From Candidatus Woesebacteria bacterium (GTDB taxonomy: Bacteria > Patescibacteriota > Microgenomatia > Woykebacterales > 2-01-FULL-43-14): DNA of 43,618 nucleotides. The notes below the pieces were generated by a model. It worked only from the letters and a program-made list of their open reading frames with translations. It was not told where the DNA came from and did not search any database. Positions 18,903 through 28,107 of this stretch are shown here, piece by piece; the first letter of the stretch is position 1, and the number at the start of each line of letters is the position of its first letter. The translations under genes were made by a program, and so were the position numbers. The stretch is from contig JAGVAV010000022.1 in assembly GCA_020060105.1 (NCBI GenBank), positions 1-43,618 on the forward strand, written 5' to 3'.

Positions 18903-19659
18903 TTAAGTTTTCGAAGATAATTTCTTTAACCTTCTTGGTCCCTTCTTTCACTTTCAGCAAGCTACTCTTGAGGTGGATATCCCAGCCAACTGCTTTAAAC
19001 TCATGGTAGTAACGTTTTAAGCCATCTTTTATCGGTTCGTTATGGCCATGATAAACCAACGATTCTGGCTCATAAATGATTTTGTACCCTTGACGTTGGA
19101 AATGCCTAGCCCAATCGTAATCTTCACAAATCGAAATTTTTTCATTATACGGATACTCCTCCCAGAGGTCACGGCGAACAACCGCCGACTGACCAGCTAA
19201 AATGTGAAAACGGGAATGAACTCGTCTTTTAGAGCCTAGGAGCCCCCAATAAACCGGCATCATGGCTTTCTCCAAAAGATTAACTTTCTCCGGCAACACC
19301 CAACGGCTATAAACCCCGGCGACGGTCTCATCATCCAAATCCTTAACCAGGTTTTCTAGCCAAAATTGATTGGCCGGTATCACGTCCCCCGAAAGGCGCA
19401 CCAAATACTTTCCAGAGGAAGCCTTAATCCCAGTATTGTGGGCAAAAGCGTAGCCAAACTCTTCAGGCTTAATCTTAATAACTTTGACGGGAAATTTTTT
19501 CGCCAGCTCTAAGGCCCCGTCGGTTGAGCCAGAGTCGACAATAATAACCTCAAAATCCCTGAACGATTGATTAAAGATAGCGGGAAGGGACTTCTCCAAA
19601 AACTTTTTTTGGTTCTTAGTGATAATGATAATCGAAACTAAAGGCTCTCGTCTGCTCAT
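18880..19659 (-). CDS. Glycosyltransferase, GT2 family
   Basis: VSIIIITKNQKKFLEKSLPAIFNQSFRDFEVIIVDSGSTDG; ATGA overlap with the mutM stop supports start at 19659. Confidence 0.92.
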   Translation of the reverse strand: MSRREPLVSIIIITKNQKKFLEKSLPAIFNQSFRDFEVIIVDSGSTDGALELAKKFPVKVIKIKPEEFGYAFAHNTGIKASSGKYLVRLSGDVIPANQFWLENLVKDLDDETVAGVYSRWVLPEKVNLLEKAMMPVYWGLLGSKRRVHSRFHILAGQSAVVRRDLWEEYPYNEKISICEDYDWARHFQRQGYKIIYEPESLVYHGHNEPIKDGLKRYYHEFKAVGWDIHLKSSLLKVKEGTKKVKEIIFENLNENSLVR

Positions 19660-20522
19660 CTTTGACAACTTGGGCAGTAAAAAGTCCCCCGTCCTCCAAT
19701 TTCAACCCTCTTTATTTTTCCAAAGCACTCCGGGCAAGGTTGGTCAACCTTGCCATAAACCTTAGCCGTTTCCATAAAACGGCCTCTCTCCCCAAAGGCA
19801 TTAACGTAAGTCTGATCGGAAGCCCCACCCATTTTCAGACCTCGCTCTAGAACTTCTTTAACCGCCTTGTAAAGCCTTTCTACCTCCTCTGCGGACAATT
19901 CAACCGCTAAACGTAAGGGGCTGATTCTTGCTTCATAAAGAGCCTCGTTAGCATAAATGTTCCCAATTCCAGCAACAAAGTTCTGATCAAGCAGTAAAGT
20001 TTTTATCTTCATTCGGCCTCGCTTTCTTAGACTGTCGTGAAAGTAGTCAAGACTAAACTCCGAAGAAAATGGTTCGGGGCCAAATTCTTTCATAACCTTT
20101 AAGGTCTCAACTTCTGAGGTTGGAACCAACTTTACATAACCAAATTTCCGTAAATCGTTGAAGTAAAGAAAAGCTCCATTATCAAAGGTAAAGGTGATAT
20201 GAGTAGTCTCATTCGGAATAGGCTTATTTAAAGGCGGAATCGGGTGCCCCCCGATTATCTTCCCCCCAGACTTATCCTGGTAGATAAGTTGTCCAGTTAA
20301 TTTAAGGTGAATTAAAAGGCTTTTATCATTTTCCAAATCAAGGATAAGAATCTTGGCCCGCCGGCGAATGTCCTTAACTTTGGTTCTTACTACTGCTCCT
20401 AACCCGCGATCGCCTAATTGAAGCATTTTTGGAACATTAGTCTGAATGTCTGTTATTATTAAACCGACGATTCTTGAAGCCAAACCTCTTCGAATCGTTT
20501 CCACTTCCGGCAACTCAGGCAT
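19656..20522 (-). CDS. mutM: Formamidopyrimidine-DNA glycosylase
   Basis: MPELPEVETIRRGL N-terminus; NFVAGIGNIYANEALYEA; C-terminal zinc finger CPECFGKIKRVEIGGRGTFYCPSC. Confidence 0.97.
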   Translation of the reverse strand: MPELPEVETIRRGLASRIVGLIITDIQTNVPKMLQLGDRGLGAVVRTKVKDIRRRAKILILDLENDKSLLIHLKLTGQLIYQDKSGGKIIGGHPIPPLNKPIPNETTHITFTFDNGAFLYFNDLRKFGYVKLVPTSEVETLKVMKEFGPEPFSSEFSLDYFHDSLRKRGRMKIKTLLLDQNFVAGIGNIYANEALYEARISPLRLAVELSAEEVERLYKAVKEVLERGLKMGGASDQTYVNAFGERGRFMETAKVYGKVDQPCPECFGKIKRVEIGGRGTFYCPSCQR

Positions 20523-20529
20523 AATAAAC

Positions 20530-21693
20530 CTATTTTAACACTTCTTGGTAAACTTCTAAATACTTGTTTGCTGTTACTTCTAAGGAATGTTCTCTTAAAA
20601 CAATCTCCCGGCTTCTTTTGCCGAATCGAGCTAGAAGTCTTTTGTCTTTCAAAACCCTCACTATTGCTTCGGCCATCTTGGAAAAATCGTTAGGAGGGAA
20701 AAGAAAGCCGTTTTCTTCGTTCTTAATCAGTTCCGGCAGGGCCCCCGCCTTCACTCCGACGACAGGTAAACCCGAAGCCATCGCCTCCAAAACAACAATA
20801 CTTTGTAATTCTACCGGGGAAGAAATTGCAAAGACACTCGCCAGATTGTATATCAAGGGAAATTCTTCATCCTTCAAAAAACCAGTAAAGGTAACGTTTT
20901 TAGATACCCCCAACTTTTTAGTTAGCTTTTTTAAATTATTTTTCTCTGTCCCTTCCCCTGCAATCACAAAATGCGCCTTAATCTCCTTAAGAACTAAGGG
21001 AATGGCTCTAACCCAGATTTCCAGTTCCTTTTCCTTGTCTAACCGCCCAGTATAAAGAACCACTAATCCTTTGGGAACTTTCAACTTTTGGCGGAGGCGA
21101 CGACCATCCTGGCCAGGTCTAAAACTTTCCGTATCTAACCCATTGGAAATTGCCTTTATGGGTCGCGTGATGCAGTTTTTAACGTTAAGCATCTTTACCG
21201 CTGTAGGCGTCGGGGCCGTAACAAAATCAGACTGATTATAAAACCAGCGGAAGTACTGCCATAAAAAGGCATTAACGGTGTTGATGGTCGGACCCATAAA
21301 TTTAAAATTCGCCGAGATGTTTCCCGGAACCGTGTGGCAAGTTGCCACAACCGGAATCTTTTGCCGTCTAGCCACTCGTAAAGCGGACAGCCCAACGCTG
21401 AAAGGTAGATTTATGTGAACTACATCCGGAGAAAATTTCTTGATGGTAAAATAAACCCCCACGTAAGGAAAGGGAGAAAAAAACCAGGCCTTAGTTTTCA
21501 GAGGTTTAATCGCTCCTTGGCGAAAAATAACCACGTCCCCGTCAACTTCCGTAAAGCTTCGGTGGTCAAAGCTAGGAGCAACTACCCCAACTTCGTGACC
21601 TTTGGACGCCAATTGCTTTGTTAAACGGTCTAGGAAAACAGAAACACCGTCAACGTTAGGTTTGTAAGAGTCGGTGACCATTAGTATTCGCAT
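20530..21693 (-). CDS. Glycosyltransferase, GT4 family
   Basis: TDSYKPNVDGVSVFL; LYTGRLDKEKELEI; SSPVELQSIVVLEAMASGLPVVGVKAGALPELI. Confidence 0.92.
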   Translation of the reverse strand: MRILMVTDSYKPNVDGVSVFLDRLTKQLASKGHEVGVVAPSFDHRSFTEVDGDVVIFRQGAIKPLKTKAWFFSPFPYVGVYFTIKKFSPDVVHINLPFSVGLSALRVARRQKIPVVATCHTVPGNISANFKFMGPTINTVNAFLWQYFRWFYNQSDFVTAPTPTAVKMLNVKNCITRPIKAISNGLDTESFRPGQDGRRLRQKLKVPKGLVVLYTGRLDKEKELEIWVRAIPLVLKEIKAHFVIAGEGTEKNNLKKLTKKLGVSKNVTFTGFLKDEEFPLIYNLASVFAISSPVELQSIVVLEAMASGLPVVGVKAGALPELIKNEENGFLFPPNDFSKMAEAIVRVLKDKRLLARFGKRSREIVLREHSLEVTANKYLEVYQEVLK

Positions 21694-21700
21694 TTTACCC

Positions 21701-23827
21701 TCAAGATTGGTGTGGTTTAGTCTCCGCCCAATTTTCCCCCGATTTCAACTCTACCACTACTGGGACGGAGAGTTTAATTGATTTCTCCATTTTCTCTCTA
21801 ACCATCGGCGCCACCAACGCCAATTCTGTTCTTGGCGTTTCCAAAACTAACTCATCGTGAACCTGCATTGTCAACTTAGCCTCCCAACTCCTTTCTTTAA
21901 TCTCTGAGGCAATTTGAATCATCGCCTCCTTGATAATGTCTGCCGCCGTCCCTTGGACCGGCATATTTATGGCCATCCTTTCTCCCTGGGCCCGAATTCG
22001 AGGGTTAGGAGACTTCAACTCTAAAATATAGCGCCGAAAACCTGAGATAGTTTCTAAATAGCCCTTTTCGTAGGCCTCCTTAAGTATCTGAACTTGATAC
22101 TGCTTAACCTTTGAAAATCGTTGGTAATATTTCTCGATAAACTTTGCCGCCGTTTTAGGATCAATCCGAAGCTCTTGACTTAAGCCAAAGGCACTCATTC
22201 CATATAACACCCCAAAATTCACCGTTTTTGCCACCCTTCTTTCATCTTTGGTAACTTGTTCAGCAGATTTATTAAAAATCCAAGAGGCCGTCGTGCTATG
22301 AATATCCTTTCCGCAGCGAAAAATCTCTAGAAGGTTGGGGTCTTGAGAGAGATGAGCCATTACCCGGAGTTCGATTTGATTATAGTCCCCCGTCAAAATA
22401 ACATGATCTGGCGGGGCAATAAAGGCTTGGCGAATTTTTGACCCCCACTCTCCCTTAACGGGAATATTTTGAAGATTTGGGTTACTACAGGAGAGCCTTC
22501 CGGTCCGGGTAACGTCTGAATGCCATTGGGGGTGAATTCTGCCGTCCCCAGGGTCAACCAGCTTGGGTAAAGCGTCGACGTAAGTAGACTTTAGTTTAAA
22601 GAGTTCCCGATACTGTAAAATAGACTCAACCGCTGGATGGGCTTCCCGAAGAGCCGTTAAAGCCATCACGTCAGTTGAAAGATGGTTCTTCCCCTTCTTG
22701 CCGGGAGTCAAACGAAGCTCTCCATATAAAACCTCCGCTAACTGCTTAGGTGAATTAAGGTTAAACTCATGTCCAACTTCCGAGTAAATTTTATTTTCTA
22801 TCTCTTTAATTCTGACCTCTAAATCAGCCCCAAACCCCTCAAGTATTTGGCAGTCAATCAAAACTCCGGTTCTTTCCATTCCCTTTAAGACCTCCTCTAG
22901 GGCCGGTTTGCTGGAAAGATCTGGTTCCGGGGCTTTCTCTATCTTAGGCTGAAAACCGCCGTTAGGTAATCTGGGAATCAAGCTTTTAAACTCAAGCTCT
23001 TGGAAAAGCTTTAAGGCTTTTTGACGATTATAATTGCCCAATCGACAGCAAGTTAAGTCAAGTTTTAGCGGCGCTTCCATATCGATCGTCGCAAGCTGTT
23101 TAGATAAAACGGCTTCTTCCGCACCTTCCTCCAACATTTTCTTTACTCTCTCAGGCAGCTCAAATAAATGTCGGTAAAGGTTTTCAATAGACTCGTACTG
23201 CTGTAAAAGCTTCGTCGCGCTTACTTCTCCAATCCCTCTCACCCCCGGAATGTTATCAGAAGGATCTCCCGCCAGAGCCTTAAAGTCAATTAATTGTCGA
23301 GGGGCTAGACCGTACTTTTGTTTTATCTTTACTTCATCATAAATAACTACGTCTGAGTAAGACTTTCCCGGCGCGTAAACTTTTACTCTTGGTCTAACTA
23401 ACTGAAAAGTATCCCGATCACCGGTGACTATATAGATTTCTAAGTTTTCAATGCCGTTTTCAGTTGCTTGTTTCACCAAAGTTCCAATTAAATCATCAGC
23501 CTCGTACCCATCCATCTCGAAAACAGGAATGCTCAAAGCGTCCACAACTTCCTTTACCTTTTCTAATTGAGCGTAAAGTTCATCCGGGGCCTTAATCCGG
23601 TGGGATTTGTAACCGGTGTATTGGGCGTGACGAAAAGTTGGAGCTGCTCGATCAAAGGTGACCGCCACATAATCAGGTTTAATATCCTCCAACACCCGAA
23701 GCAACATCATTGAAAAACCATAAACCGCGTTAACCAATTCTCCTCTTGAAGTGGTCAAAGGAGGTAAGGCGTGAAAAGCCCGGTGCAGCAGCGCATGGCC
23801 ATCAACCAAGACAAAAGTCTCTTTCAT
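21701..23827 (-). CDS. polA: DNA polymerase I, compact form (5' nuclease plus polymerase)
   Basis: 5' nuclease motifs (DGYEADDLIGTL, ALAGDPSDNIPGVRGIG); polymerase motifs DYNQIELRVMAHLS, RRVAKTVNFGVLYGMS, MQVHDELVLE; only 708 aa. Confidence 0.96.
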   Translation of the reverse strand: MKETFVLVDGHALLHRAFHALPPLTTSRGELVNAVYGFSMMLLRVLEDIKPDYVAVTFDRAAPTFRHAQYTGYKSHRIKAPDELYAQLEKVKEVVDALSIPVFEMDGYEADDLIGTLVKQATENGIENLEIYIVTGDRDTFQLVRPRVKVYAPGKSYSDVVIYDEVKIKQKYGLAPRQLIDFKALAGDPSDNIPGVRGIGEVSATKLLQQYESIENLYRHLFELPERVKKMLEEGAEEAVLSKQLATIDMEAPLKLDLTCCRLGNYNRQKALKLFQELEFKSLIPRLPNGGFQPKIEKAPEPDLSSKPALEEVLKGMERTGVLIDCQILEGFGADLEVRIKEIENKIYSEVGHEFNLNSPKQLAEVLYGELRLTPGKKGKNHLSTDVMALTALREAHPAVESILQYRELFKLKSTYVDALPKLVDPGDGRIHPQWHSDVTRTGRLSCSNPNLQNIPVKGEWGSKIRQAFIAPPDHVILTGDYNQIELRVMAHLSQDPNLLEIFRCGKDIHSTTASWIFNKSAEQVTKDERRVAKTVNFGVLYGMSAFGLSQELRIDPKTAAKFIEKYYQRFSKVKQYQVQILKEAYEKGYLETISGFRRYILELKSPNPRIRAQGERMAINMPVQGTAADIIKEAMIQIASEIKERSWEAKLTMQVHDELVLETPRTELALVAPMVREKMEKSIKLSVPVVVELKSGENWAETKPHQS

Positions 23828-23833
23828 AACTTT

Positions 23834-23862
23834 ATTTTACTTTATACCTAAGTTGGGAGCAA
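23834..23862 (-). promoter_or_regulatory. polA promoter, leaderless geometry
   Basis: Minus strand TTGCTC-17-TAAAAT, then 6 nt to ATG. Confidence 0.5.
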
Positions 23863-23864
23863 GA

Positions 23865-25709
23865 TTAGTTTGCGGTTTTTGCGGGAGCAGTCTCTAATAA
23901 AGCCTCAAAATCAGGACCCTCAAGGGTTTCTTTTTTCATTAATTCCTCAGCGATCATATCAAGTTTATCCTTATTTTCTCTTAAAATCGTTTTCGCCCGC
24001 TCAAAACAGGTGTCAATAATCTTTTTGACTTGATTATCAACTTTTGAAGCTAATTCTTCGGAATAACCTTTTACTTCACCCAGCTCTCTTGCAACCCAAG
24101 GCGCTTCTTCTTTAAATCCAATTGCCACCGGACCTAGGTCGCTCATGCCGTAATCAGTAACCATCTTTCGGGCAATTTGAGTGGCTTTTTCAATGTCTGA
24201 GGAAGCTCCAACGGTAAACTCTTTAAACTCAATCTCCTCTGCCGCTCGACCTCCTAATAAAGAGGCGATCATTTCTTCAAGACGGGTTTTGGTTTCGTTG
24301 TAACGATCGACCGCCGGAGGAATCATGGTAAAACCGAGAGCCATACCCCGAGAAACAATCGAAACTCGATGAACTGGATCCATATGGGGAAGCATTTTGG
24401 TTACTAACGCGTGCCCAGCTTCATGATAAGCTGTTAACTTACGATCTTCCTCGGATTGCAAACGTTTCTTTTCTGGTCCTAGTTTTACTTTTAACGCCGC
24501 TTCTTCCAGATCTTTTCCATCAATGGCTCCTTTTCCTTGCCGGGCGGCAAAAATTGCCGCCTCGTTTAACATATTTTCAATATCCGCACCCGAAAAACCT
24601 ACCGTCCGGCGGGCAAGCCTTTCAAGATCCACATCGGAAGTTAACGGTTTATTGCGGGCGTGGATTCCCAATATTGATTTTCGCCCTTCTATGTCGGGCA
24701 GATCAATTGCCACCCGTCGATCGAATCGTCCTGGGCGAACTAAGGCTGGATCCAGCATATCAGGACGGTTTGTCGCGGCCATAACGATTACGTTGGCATT
24801 AGGCTCAAACCCATCCATTTCCACTAAAATTTGATTTAGCGTCTGCTCTCTCTCATCATGCCCTCCGCCCAAACCCAAACCTCTCTGCCGACCGATACTA
24901 TCAACTTCGTCAATAAATATTATTGAAGGAGCCGCCTTTTTTGCTGTATCGAATAGATCTCTTACTCTACTAGCCCCCACCCCCACTAACATCTCCATAA
25001 ACTCGGAGCCGGCAATAGAAAAGAAAGCCACGCCAGCCTCTCCAGCGACTGCTCTAGCTAGAAGAGTCTTCCCCACTCCCGCGGGGCCGACAAGAAGAAC
25101 TCCCTTGGGAATCTTTGCCCCGAGAGTCCGAAACTTGTCAGGAGTCTTGAGAAACTGAACTACTTCTTGAAGTTCTTGTTTGGCCTCATCTACTCCGGCG
25201 ACATCAGTAAATTTAATTTGGGGTAAGTTTTTGGAAAACGTTTTTGCTTTTGATTTCGTAAACGAGAAGAGGGAGTCCCCGGCAACTCTTGCCTGGCGAA
25301 TCAAGAAGTAAAAAATTAAAATCATAACCACAATGGGTAAAAATAAGTTTAGTAAACCAAGCCAGGCTTCACCAGCAGAGTTATCCTTAACTGTTAAGGG
25401 AATATCTTGAGGACTAATACCAGCGGCTTCAAGGGTCTTGACGAAACTTTCTCCTTTCTCCTTTCGGGAGACAATCGTGCTGCCATCGTTTAGCTCAATC
25501 CGAATCGTATCTCCGTCTACCACCACCTTTTTTTCTTCCCCTTCTTTAATTATGGTTAAGGCTTCGGAAAGGGGTTTCTCGTTTTCCTTTTGGTTAGAGC
25601 CAAAAATCCCAAAAAACAAAGTAAAACCAACAATGACGATCAGAGCGTAAAAAAGAAAACTTTTGACCCATTCTCTTGGTTTCAATTTTTTATTTTTATT
25701 AGTTGCCAT
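23865..25709 (-). CDS. ftsH: ATP-dependent zinc metalloprotease FtsH
   Basis: [22 protein letters not shown] region, HEAGHALV zinc site; start refined to MATNKN. Confidence 0.97.
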   Translation of the reverse strand: MATNKNKKLKPREWVKSFLFYALIVIVGFTLFFGIFGSNQKENEKPLSEALTIIKEGEEKKVVVDGDTIRIELNDGSTIVSRKEKGESFVKTLEAAGISPQDIPLTVKDNSAGEAWLGLLNLFLPIVVMILIFYFLIRQARVAGDSLFSFTKSKAKTFSKNLPQIKFTDVAGVDEAKQELQEVVQFLKTPDKFRTLGAKIPKGVLLVGPAGVGKTLLARAVAGEAGVAFFSIAGSEFMEMLVGVGASRVRDLFDTAKKAAPSIIFIDEVDSIGRQRGLGLGGGHDEREQTLNQILVEMDGFEPNANVIVMAATNRPDMLDPALVRPGRFDRRVAIDLPDIEGRKSILGIHARNKPLTSDVDLERLARRTVGFSGADIENMLNEAAIFAARQGKGAIDGKDLEEAALKVKLGPEKKRLQSEEDRKLTAYHEAGHALVTKMLPHMDPVHRVSIVSRGMALGFTMIPPAVDRYNETKTRLEEMIASLLGGRAAEEIEFKEFTVGASSDIEKATQIARKMVTDYGMSDLGPVAIGFKEEAPWVARELGEVKGYSEELASKVDNQVKKIIDTCFERAKTILRENKDKLDMIAEELMKKETLEGPDFEALLETAPAKTAN

Positions 25710-25824
25710 TACACTCAATCCTTTTTAAAACCAGACTACTTCTAGTAAGAATTTACTGGGAAATTATACCAAAGGATAAATCCAAAGTAAAGCAAGGAAC
25801 AGCACTTACGCCTCTTCTCTACAA

Positions 25825-26835
25825 TCACTTCTTTCTAAAGTCAGCCAAACTTTGTAGTCCCATCGCCTCTTTGGCTAAATCCAATGTTTTTTGTGCTTCC
25901 TGACGTGCCCTCTCAGAACCATCTAAAATTATCTTTTCCACCAAATCGGGTGTTTCCTCGAACTTCCCCCTTCTTGTTCGAATAGGGTTAAGAAAGTTTT
26001 CTAACGCTTCTATGAGCCTCTCTTTAACCTCCACATCCCCAACTTTACCTTTCCGATAACGTTCCTTTAAGTCTTTTACTTCCTCCTCATTTTTATTAAA
26101 CGCTTCATGGTAGATAAAGACAGGGTTTCCTTCGACATGTCCTGGGTCCGTTGAACGGAGACGGGTTGGATCAGTATACATCCTCATTACTTTTTCCCTT
26201 ACTTCCTTTGGGGCGTCACTAAGGTAGATTGCGTTATCTAAGCTTTTGCTCATTTTCGCTTTCCCGTCAATTCCTGGCAGGGTTGGAATTTCTCCAATCA
26301 GCGCCTCGGGAAGAGGAAATACCTCCTTGTAAAGGCTGTTAAAGCGCATCGCCACCTCTCGAGTTAATTCCACATGAGAGGCTTGGTCTTTGCCGACTGG
26401 AACAAGATTTGCCCGAACCATCAAGATATCGGCCGCCTGAAGAACAGGATAGCTTAGCAGACCCAAAGAAGCCGTTTCAATTTTTAAATCCCCCATTACT
26501 TCCTTTAAGGTTGGTACTCTTTGTAAGCGCGGAACGCTAACTAGCATGCTAAAGATTGTAAAGAGTTCCGTCACTTGAGGGACTAAAGATTGTAGGTAAA
26601 TTACACATTTTCTAGGATCTATGCCCACGCTGAGATAGTCAAGCACTAAATCACGAATGTTGGGCTTAACTTGCTTCAAATCCTGATACTTTGTCGTCAG
26701 CATGTGAAGATCAGCAATAATGAAAAAACAATCAAACTCCTCTTGCAATCTGACCCGATTCTTCAGCGTTCCGACATAGTGGCCCAGATGAAGTTTCCCC
26801 GTCGGCCGATCTCCAGTTAAAATTCGTTTCTTCAT
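25825..26835 (-). CDS. trpS: Tryptophanyl-tRNA synthetase
   Basis: TGDRPTGKLHLGHYVGTL (HIGH-like) and KMSKSLDNAIYLSD (KMSKS); AGGAGGG SD. Confidence 0.96.
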   Translation of the reverse strand: MKKRILTGDRPTGKLHLGHYVGTLKNRVRLQEEFDCFFIIADLHMLTTKYQDLKQVKPNIRDLVLDYLSVGIDPRKCVIYLQSLVPQVTELFTIFSMLVSVPRLQRVPTLKEVMGDLKIETASLGLLSYPVLQAADILMVRANLVPVGKDQASHVELTREVAMRFNSLYKEVFPLPEALIGEIPTLPGIDGKAKMSKSLDNAIYLSDAPKEVREKVMRMYTDPTRLRSTDPGHVEGNPVFIYHEAFNKNEEEVKDLKERYRKGKVGDVEVKERLIEALENFLNPIRTRRGKFEETPDLVEKIILDGSERARQEAQKTLDLAKEAMGLQSLADFRKK

Positions 26836-26884
26836 AAACCCTCCTAAAGGTTATCTTAATTTAAGATTATACGCTAATAAATAG

Positions 26885-26918
26885 GGCAGGAGAAGTTGTT
26901 CTCATGTTCTCCTGCCCC
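26885..26918 (-). terminator. Terminator-like hairpin between small ORFs and trpS
   Basis: 11-bp perfect stem GGGCAGGAGAA...TTCTCCTGCCC, 12-nt loop, followed on minus strand by TATTTATTA. Confidence 0.65.
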
Positions 26919-26942
26919 CACCGGCTTTGTCCTGACCAGATC

Positions 26943-27122
26943 TTAAGAATGTTCTTCTGAATTTACCCCCGAATACGGTTCATCCTCCACAATCCTCTCC
27001 TGCTCCTTAACTGTTCTTGATTGATCTCTGCTTCCCTCACTCTCATTTTTCCTCCTCCTCCCTTGTTTATTCAGTAGACCAAATCTCTTCTCCAATTCGT
27101 CTCGGTCCGGGCCCCAGGTCAT
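26943..27122 (-). CDS. 59-aa ORF downstream of Trp T-box
   Basis: MTWGPDRDELEKRFGLLNKQGRRRKNESEGSRDQSRTVKEQERIVEDEPYSGVNSEEHS; strong SD AGGAGGAGGAG just before ATG; Trp is codon 3; not in ORF track. Confidence 0.55.
   Translation of the reverse strand: MTWGPDRDELEKRFGLLNKQGRRRKNESEGSRDQSRTVKEQERIVEDEPYSGVNSEEHS
26963..27046 (-). CDS. 27-aa ORF overlapping the 59-aa ORF in another frame
   Basis: MRVREAEINQEQLRSRRGLWRMNRIRG; SD GGAGGAGGAGG before ATG; one Trp codon. Confidence 0.35.
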   Translation of the reverse strand: MRVREAEINQEQLRSRRGLWRMNRIRG

Positions 27123-27144
27123 CTCCTCCTCCTACTTGTAAATG

Positions 27145-27431
27145 AAAAACCTCGTCTGTGTCTATCCAGGCCTAACCTGAATAAACAAGGACGAGGTTTC
27201 ACTCGTGTTGCCACCTTGCTTTCGTTTTGAACAAAAAACGCCCGACTTATAGACGGACGCTGACATCGACGCTCAAAACGCTCCTTAAACTGACTCCGAT
27301 ATCCGACATCAGCTGACCTTTTGATTACGGAAGGTTTCCGAAGAAGACTACTTTCTCCATTTTGGAGATGATTCACCTTCTCAGCTCGCTGGGCCCATTC
27401 TCCCAGCTCAAATGCTTTTAAAATATTTAAT
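27145..27431 (-). promoter_or_regulatory. T-box riboswitch, probably tRNA-Trp responsive
   Basis: Antiterminator CAAGG[TGGCAACA]CGAG..CTCGTCCTTG; bulge UGGC complements a GCCA 3' end (discriminator G, as in bacterial tRNA-Trp); competing terminator AACCTCGTC...GACGAGGTTTTT; apical-type AGCGAGCTGAGAAGGTGAATCATCTC; candidate UGG specifier in AAAATGGAGA; trpS downstream. Confidence 0.85.
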
Positions 27432-27438
27432 TAAGTCC

Positions 27439-27467
27439 TTTATATCACACTTAAGTCTGCCTGTCAA
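27439..27467 (-). promoter_or_regulatory. Promoter of the T-box transcript
   Basis: TTGACA-17-TATAAA on minus strand. Confidence 0.85.
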
Positions 27468-27477
27468 ACTCTCTACA

Positions 27478-27807
27478 CTAACGCACTCTTGTTCCGGGGA
27501 GAACCTCGGAAAGAACAGTTAGGCAAACCGGCTTTTCCGAAGTATCCGCGCATAGCAGCATCCCCTGAGACTCCAGGCCCATTATTTTCCGCGGCTCTAG
27601 ATTGGCCACAATGATGACGCTTTGGCCAACCAGCTCTTCTGCCGCATAAGAAACGGCTAAGCCAGCTAAGATTTGTCTTCTTTCTTCACCTAAGTCAATC
27701 TCCAAACGCAGTAGTTTTTCGGAACCTGCCACTCCTTCGGCCCGTAAGACTTTCCCAACTCTTAAATCCACTTTTTGAAACTGTTCAAAAGAGATTTTCT
27801 CTAACAT
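27478..27807 (-). CDS. Stand-alone tRNA-binding domain protein (MetRS C-terminal/Trbp111-like)
   Basis: FQKVDLRVGKVLRAEGVAGSEKLLRLEIDLGEERRQILAGL...VIIVANLEPRKIMGLESQGMLLCA. Confidence 0.9.
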   Translation of the reverse strand: MLEKISFEQFQKVDLRVGKVLRAEGVAGSEKLLRLEIDLGEERRQILAGLAVSYAAEELVGQSVIIVANLEPRKIMGLESQGMLLCADTSEKPVCLTVLSEVLPGTRVR

Positions 27808-27874
27808 CCGTTATCCTAAAAAATAATGTCTAAAGTTTGGCCAAACCGGAAAATTGAGCTAGGCAACTTTAGTT

Positions 27875-27949
27875 TGGTGACAGGGGGGAGATTCGAACTC
27901 CCGGCCAAGAGCTTATGAGTCTCCTGCTCTACCACTGAGCTACCCTGTC
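27875..27949 (-). tRNA. tRNA-Met (CAU), probably elongator; CCA encoded
   Basis: GACAGGG-TA-GCTCAGTGGTAGAGC-A-GGAGA-CTCATAA-GCTCT-TGGCC-GGGAGTTCGAATCTCCC-CCCTGTC-A-CCA; full 7-bp acceptor; one A31xG39 mismatch. Confidence 0.9.
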
Positions 27950-28029
27950 CCAGGAAGTAATAGGTAATTATGCAAAGCAGGTACTAGGGGAAATTCCAAA
28001 ACTTTGTCCTGACTACAAACTTTAGAAAT

Positions 28030-28086
28030 TAGAAAGTAGTAAGTAGAAAATAGAAAATAGTTAAGACTACTAATTTCTACTTTCTA
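28030..28086. repeat. AT-rich imperfect inverted repeat between two tRNAs
   Basis: TAGAAAGTAG (28030-28039) against CTACTTTCTA (28077-28086), embedded in AGAAA/TAG-rich sequence. Confidence 0.5.
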
Positions 28087-28107
28087 GATTCTATTTTCTC
28101 CGAATCT

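Noticed and set aside
19656-20522. Alternative genetic code (UGA=Gly, known in some CPR lineages)
   Set aside because: UGA ends mutM exactly after the zinc finger and overlaps the next ATG; other ORFs behave normally with code 11
26943-27122. Anti-TRAP (zinc-binding) homologue
   Set aside because: The 59-aa ORF has no cysteines, so no DnaJ-type zinc motif
27119-27376. 85-aa minus-strand ORF in the track
   Set aside because: Lies entirely within the T-box leader; codon content follows RNA stems (terminator, antiterminator)
28020-28100. CRISPR-like repeats in the AGAAA/TAG-rich stretch
   Set aside because: Irregular, AT-rich, no regular spacers, no cas genes in the window
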